From Mesorhizobium denitrificans (GTDB lineage: Bacteria; Pseudomonadota; Alphaproteobacteria; Rhizobiales; Rhizobiaceae), in contig NZ_QURN01000005.1 in assembly GCF_003403035.1 (NCBI RefSeq), forward strand, positions 1-64,000: a stretch of 64,000 nt of DNA. Direction: 5' to 3'. Shown here piece after piece: positions 61,567 to 64,000 of the stretch. Position 1 is the stretch's first letter. Each line of letters opens with the position of its first letter. A program made the position numbers and the translations under genes. The notes under the pieces are model-generated. The model worked only from the letters and a program-made list of their open reading frames with translations, did not search any database and was not told the origin of the DNA.

Positions 61567-61606
61567 GATATATCTTTCATGCGATATATCTACGCAACGA
61601 TATATC
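61567..61606. promoter_or_regulatory. Three GATATATC palindromes at 16-base spacing upstream of padR
   Basis: GATATATC, itself a perfect palindrome, occurs at 61567-61574, 61583-61590 and 61599-61606, each 16 bases apart, immediately before the padR start. Regularly phased identical palindromes are the form expected of a cooperative operator for a dimeric repressor, so PadR autoregulation is likely. The AT-rich repeats may also overlap the promoter -10 region. Confidence 0.75.
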
Positions 61607-61624
61607 TTTTGCAAGAGGCACGTG

Positions 61625-61659
61625 CAAAAAAGATTGGCCGGCGGTTTCCCGCCAGCCAA
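61625..61659 (-). terminator. Terminator after the zinc-ribbon methyltransferase gene
   Basis: On the minus strand GGC...GGCGG/CCGCC...GCC form a hairpin (61634-61659, one mismatch, four-base loop TTTC read on the plus strand) followed by six T residues (61626-61631). It closes the methyltransferase transcript. It is a near copy of the hairpin at 62566. Confidence 0.82.
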
Positions 61660-61696
61660 CGAAACTGCAATCGCCTTTATTCAAATCGCGGAACGG

Positions 61697-62479
61697 TCAG
61701 TCGCGATGCTTCTGCGCCAACACTTCCATGCCAAGTCGATATCGCGCGCTGATTCCGTAACGAACCGGCGTAAACCCGCAATGCTTCAACAGTTCATAGA
61801 GCCGCACTCTACCGAAACTGTGATAGTGCTCCAGCTCCCCCCAGTAAGGATTGGCTTTTTGGCCATCCAGTATCCGCCACGCAAAGCTATCGATATTGGG
61901 CGTGGAAATCAGCAGAATGCCATCCTGGTCAAGAAGCCTGTTCGCCGCCTTCAACGCCTCGGCGGGATAAGGGATGTGCTCCAGAACATCCGCCATGCTG
62001 ATTACGGAGCACGGCTCGTCCAGTTTCAGTTCGGCAATATCCCCGCAGAACGAGCGCACGCCAAGGTTAGCCAACGCTTGTACATTTTCCTCACGCAGGT
62101 CGATTCCTACCGGATCGAATCCATATTCGTGCGCCGTCAGCAAAAGTGCCCCGTCACCAAATCCTACGTCGAGCCAGGTGCCACTGGATGCGTATGGCAG
62201 CACCTTATCGACCATCTTGGAGGCGATATATCTCTTGCGCTCGAAATCGTGCCCGATCGTTTGGTGCTCATTCGCTTTTGAGAAAATGAGGTTGCAACAT
62301 TCGTCCGTGTAATAGCCTTCGGTGAAAATGTGGCCGCAATCATCGCAGCGCAGCCAGTGCAGCGTCGAACTTAGCGCCGGATTGTAGAGCGGGTGGATGC
62401 TGCAGTCAGCGAGTACATACAGTTGCGCCGCCCTTGAAGCGCAAAGCGGGCAACCTTCGTATTTTATACGTTCCTGCAT
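61697..62479 (-). CDS. Class I SAM-dependent methyltransferase with N-terminal zinc ribbon
   Basis: The 260-residue protein starts with two CxxC pairs (YEGCPLCASRAAQLY and RCDDCGHIFTEGYYTDECCN), then has a methyltransferase fold: YASSGTWLDVGFGDGALLLT for SAM binding, EYGFDPVGIDLREENVQALA, VISMADVLEHIPYPAEALKA and LLISTPNIDSFAWRILDGQK. The combination is seen in methyltransferases of surface-polysaccharide and sugar clusters, but no sugar genes are nearby. The start at 62479 begins the zinc ribbon; the frame extends to 62593 only through the downstream hairpin of the neighbouring gene. It may carry its own promoter in the AT-rich 62480-62565. Confidence 0.85.
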   Translation of the reverse strand: MQERIKYEGCPLCASRAAQLYVLADCSIHPLYNPALSSTLHWLRCDDCGHIFTEGYYTDECCNLIFSKANEHQTIGHDFERKRYIASKMVDKVLPYASSGTWLDVGFGDGALLLTAHEYGFDPVGIDLREENVQALANLGVRSFCGDIAELKLDEPCSVISMADVLEHIPYPAEALKAANRLLDQDGILLISTPNIDSFAWRILDGQKANPYWGELEHYHSFGRVRLYELLKHCGFTPVRYGISARYRLGMEVLAQKHRD

Positions 62480-62565
62480 CAAAAAATTCCGGAGCAAAAA
62501 AGGCCTATATACTCTTATTAAACATTCGAAATATATAAATAAAGAATTGTTTGTTATTTTAAATT

Positions 62566-62587
62566 GGCCGGCGGTTTCCCGCCGGCC
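62566..62587 (-). terminator. Terminator-type hairpin after the von Willebrand gene
   Basis: GGCCGGCGG (62566-62574) pairs perfectly with CCGCCGGCC (62579-62587) over a TTTC loop. On the minus strand it follows the stop at 62612 by 25 bases and is followed by an AT-rich stretch without a pure T run. It nearly duplicates the hairpin at 61634. Confidence 0.72.
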
Positions 62588-62611
62588 AGCCACCCTGCCC
62601 GAAAACTTTGC

Positions 62612-64000
62612 TTACTGCGCCTTGGAACCGCCCATCGCATCCGCCAGTCGCACCAGCGAAAGGAACTCTGTGCGATAGCCGAATGGATCGTCGCCCCGCG
62701 CGCTCGACGCCATCTTCTCGATCTGGTCGAAGCTGAAATTTCTCACTTCGCTGGCATGCCGCAGCTTTTGCCCAAACGCCGCCACAGCCACCGAAAACCG
62801 CTGGTCTGTCCCGGCCGCATCAAAGCTCGCCACCTCGTTGGCTTGCGTCACTGGCGTAGTGATAAGCTTCGACACATCGCCATCCGGCTGCTTGTAGCGC
62901 AGCTTCACGAACGCGAATTCTCCGTTGCCCACCTCGCTATCCGCCTCCGCCTTGCCATAGCGCAGCGCATCCACCTGCTCGGCCGGGCTGCCCTTCGGCG
63001 TAATCTCATAGATCGCCGTCACCGCGTGGCCGGAACCGATTTCGCCCGCATCCACCGCGTCATTGTTGAAATCCTCGCGAGCCAATGCGCGTGTCTCATA
63101 GCCGATGAGCCTGTATTCCGAGACTGTGTTCGGATTGAACTCCACCTGAATTTTCACGTCCTTGGCGATAGGGAAAAGCGTCGATGACGCATCTTCCACC
63201 AGCACCTTCTCGGCCTCCTGCAAGGTGTCGATATAGGCGGCAGTACCGTTGCCGTTCTGCGCCAGCGCCTGCATCATCTGGTCGTTCAAATTGCCGCGCC
63301 CGAAACCAAGGACCGAGAGGAAAACACCGCTGTCGCGCTTTTCCTCAACCAGCCGCGTCAGGCTGCCGTCATCCGTCTGGCCAACGTTGAAGTCACCATC
63401 TGTCGCCAGCATTATGCGGTTGACGCCACCCTTGACGAACGAGCTTTGCGCGAGCCGATAGGCTTCGCGGATGCCTGCCTCGCCCGCCGTCGAGCCACCC
63501 GGCGTCAGCGCCTCCACGGCGTTGAGTATCTTCGCCTTGTCGGAAACTTTGGTCGGCTCCAGCACAGTTCCCGCCTCCCCTGCATAGGTCACGATGGAAA
63601 CCGTATCGCCGGGCTGCAGTTTGTTGACGAGCATACGCATGGCCGCGCGCAGCAGCGGCAGCTTGTCGGGTTCGTTCATTGAGCCGGAAACGTCGATCAG
63701 GAACACCAGATTGGCCTTTGGCTGCTCGACCGGTTTCACGTCATAGCCTTTGATAGCGACGTGCAGCAGCTTGGTGCCATTGTTCCAAGGTGTCGGCATC
63801 ACCGTCACCGTCGTGTTGAACGGCGTCGCCGCGCTGTCCGGGCCTTTCCAGTCATAGGGGAAATAGTTGATCATTTCCTCGACCCGAACCGTATCGGGCT
63901 GCGGCAATTGCCCTTCCTTCAGCGCACGGCGAACATAGGCATAGGAAGCCGTATCTGAATCGATGGAGAACGTCGAAACAGGCGATTCCGCCACCACTTT
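62612..64000 (-). CDS. von Willebrand factor A domain protein, YfbK-like (5' end beyond the window)
   Basis: About 462 residues are visible and the N-terminus is outside the window. The segment ESPVSTFSIDSDTASYAYVR followed by EEMINYFPYDWKGPDSAATP is the conserved lead-in of YfbK-type proteins. A VWA domain covers about 90-260, with the MIDAS motif in LVFLIDVSGSMNEPDKLPLL and MLATDGDFNVGQTDDGSLTR. A C-terminal beta domain follows. Family members are lipoproteins or exported envelope proteins of unknown role that bind a metal through MIDAS. In the visible part no signal peptide can be judged. Confidence 0.87.
   Translation of the reverse strand, partial: KVVAESPVSTFSIDSDTASYAYVRRALKEGQLPQPDTVRVEEMINYFPYDWKGPDSAATPFNTTVTVMPTPWNNGTKLLHVAIKGYDVKPVEQPKANLVFLIDVSGSMNEPDKLPLLRAAMRMLVNKLQPGDTVSIVTYAGEAGTVLEPTKVSDKAKILNAVEALTPGGSTAGEAGIREAYRLAQSSFVKGGVNRIMLATDGDFNVGQTDDGSLTRLVEEKRDSGVFLSVLGFGRGNLNDQMMQALAQNGNGTAAYIDTLQEAEKVLVEDASSTLFPIAKDVKIQVEFNPNTVSEYRLIGYETRALAREDFNNDAVDAGEIGSGHAVTAIYEITPKGSPAEQVDALRYGKAEADSEVGNGEFAFVKLRYKQPDGDVSKLITTPVTQANEVASFDAAGTDQRFSVAVAAFGQKLRHASEVRNFSFDQIEKMASSARGDDPFGYRTEFLSLVRLADAMGGSKAQ

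Noticed and set aside
62225-62232. A fourth PadR-type GATATATC site
   Set aside because: It is a single copy inside the methyltransferase coding sequence without phased partners, so chance is the simpler explanation.
1-64000. CRISPR array, prophage or secretion-system locus
   Set aside because: I saw no regularly spaced repeat array, phage structural genes or secretion components; repeats found are limited to operators, terminators and one IS end.

Overview
ORGANISM. The window looks like the chromosome of a GC-rich alphaproteobacterium of the Hyphomicrobiales (Rhizobiales). The best evidence is the acpXL-fabF-fabF-adh-lpxXL block, which makes and attaches the very-long-chain acyl group of lipid A and is a hallmark of this order. 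Supporting evidence is an alphaproteobacterial-type recA with LexA-box candidates, a PutA without a DNA-binding domain beside a divergent Lrp-type regulator, and a Bmt-type betaine-homocysteine methyltransferase. I cannot name a genus from the sequence alone. LAYOUT. 1-8.1 kb: the left edge is the end of an IS21-like element inserted in a periplasmic-binding-protein gene. Behind it lies a divergent catabolic cluster: hydantoinase/oxoprolinase A and B, a BKACE-type beta-keto acid cleavage enzyme, two small-substrate 3-hydroxyacid dehydrogenases and an Asp/Glu-racemase-family protein. 8.1-12 kb: a gene-poor stretch, tRNA-Gln(CTG), a glycine-zipper lipoprotein, a GH25 lysozyme-like lipoprotein and recA. 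12-18.3 kb: pseudouridine catabolism (kinase plus psuG), an XRE regulator with a SulP anion transporter, a membrane protein and an M23 peptidase. 18.3-27.8 kb: putA/putR, KDG kinase, aldose 1-epimerase, semialdehyde dehydrogenase, an AEC carrier and a PNPOx-like protein. 27.9-32.7 kb: lipid A very-long-chain acyl operon. 32.8-37.5 kb: a cytoplasmic molybdoenzyme operon of SoeABC (sulfite dehydrogenase) architecture. 37.5-50.3 kb: L,D-transpeptidase; an M20 deacylase with a peptide-type ABC importer; DUF924; TerB-like; TSUP; cobQ; isobutyryl-CoA dehydrogenase-like protein and 3-hydroxyisobutyrate dehydrogenase (valine catabolism). 50.3-50.65 kb: a probable structured small RNA and a second strong terminator. 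51.1-61 kb: class III aminotransferase, non-pyrrolysine MttB-family methyltransferase, dimethylglycine-dehydrogenase-like flavoprotein, a short PhnD-like protein, a membrane desaturase-like enzyme, an XRE regulator and Bmt, which together suggest betaine/methylamine one-carbon catabolism. 61-64 kb: a PadR regulator with a phased operator array, a zinc-ribbon methyltransferase and a partial von Willebrand domain protein. HOW IT WORKS TOGETHER. Most of the window is nutrient scavenging with matching transporters, interspersed with housekeeping (recA, tRNA, lipid A, cobalamin). The least explained parts are the hydantoinase/BKACE/dehydrogenase cluster with its recurrent ACAAAATA motif, the MttB/DMGDH/Bmt region, the CLF-like KAS partner in the lipid A operon, and two strictly phased operator arrays (16 bp period before padR, 20 bp period before the XRE gene). 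All function calls come from reading the sequence without database searches.
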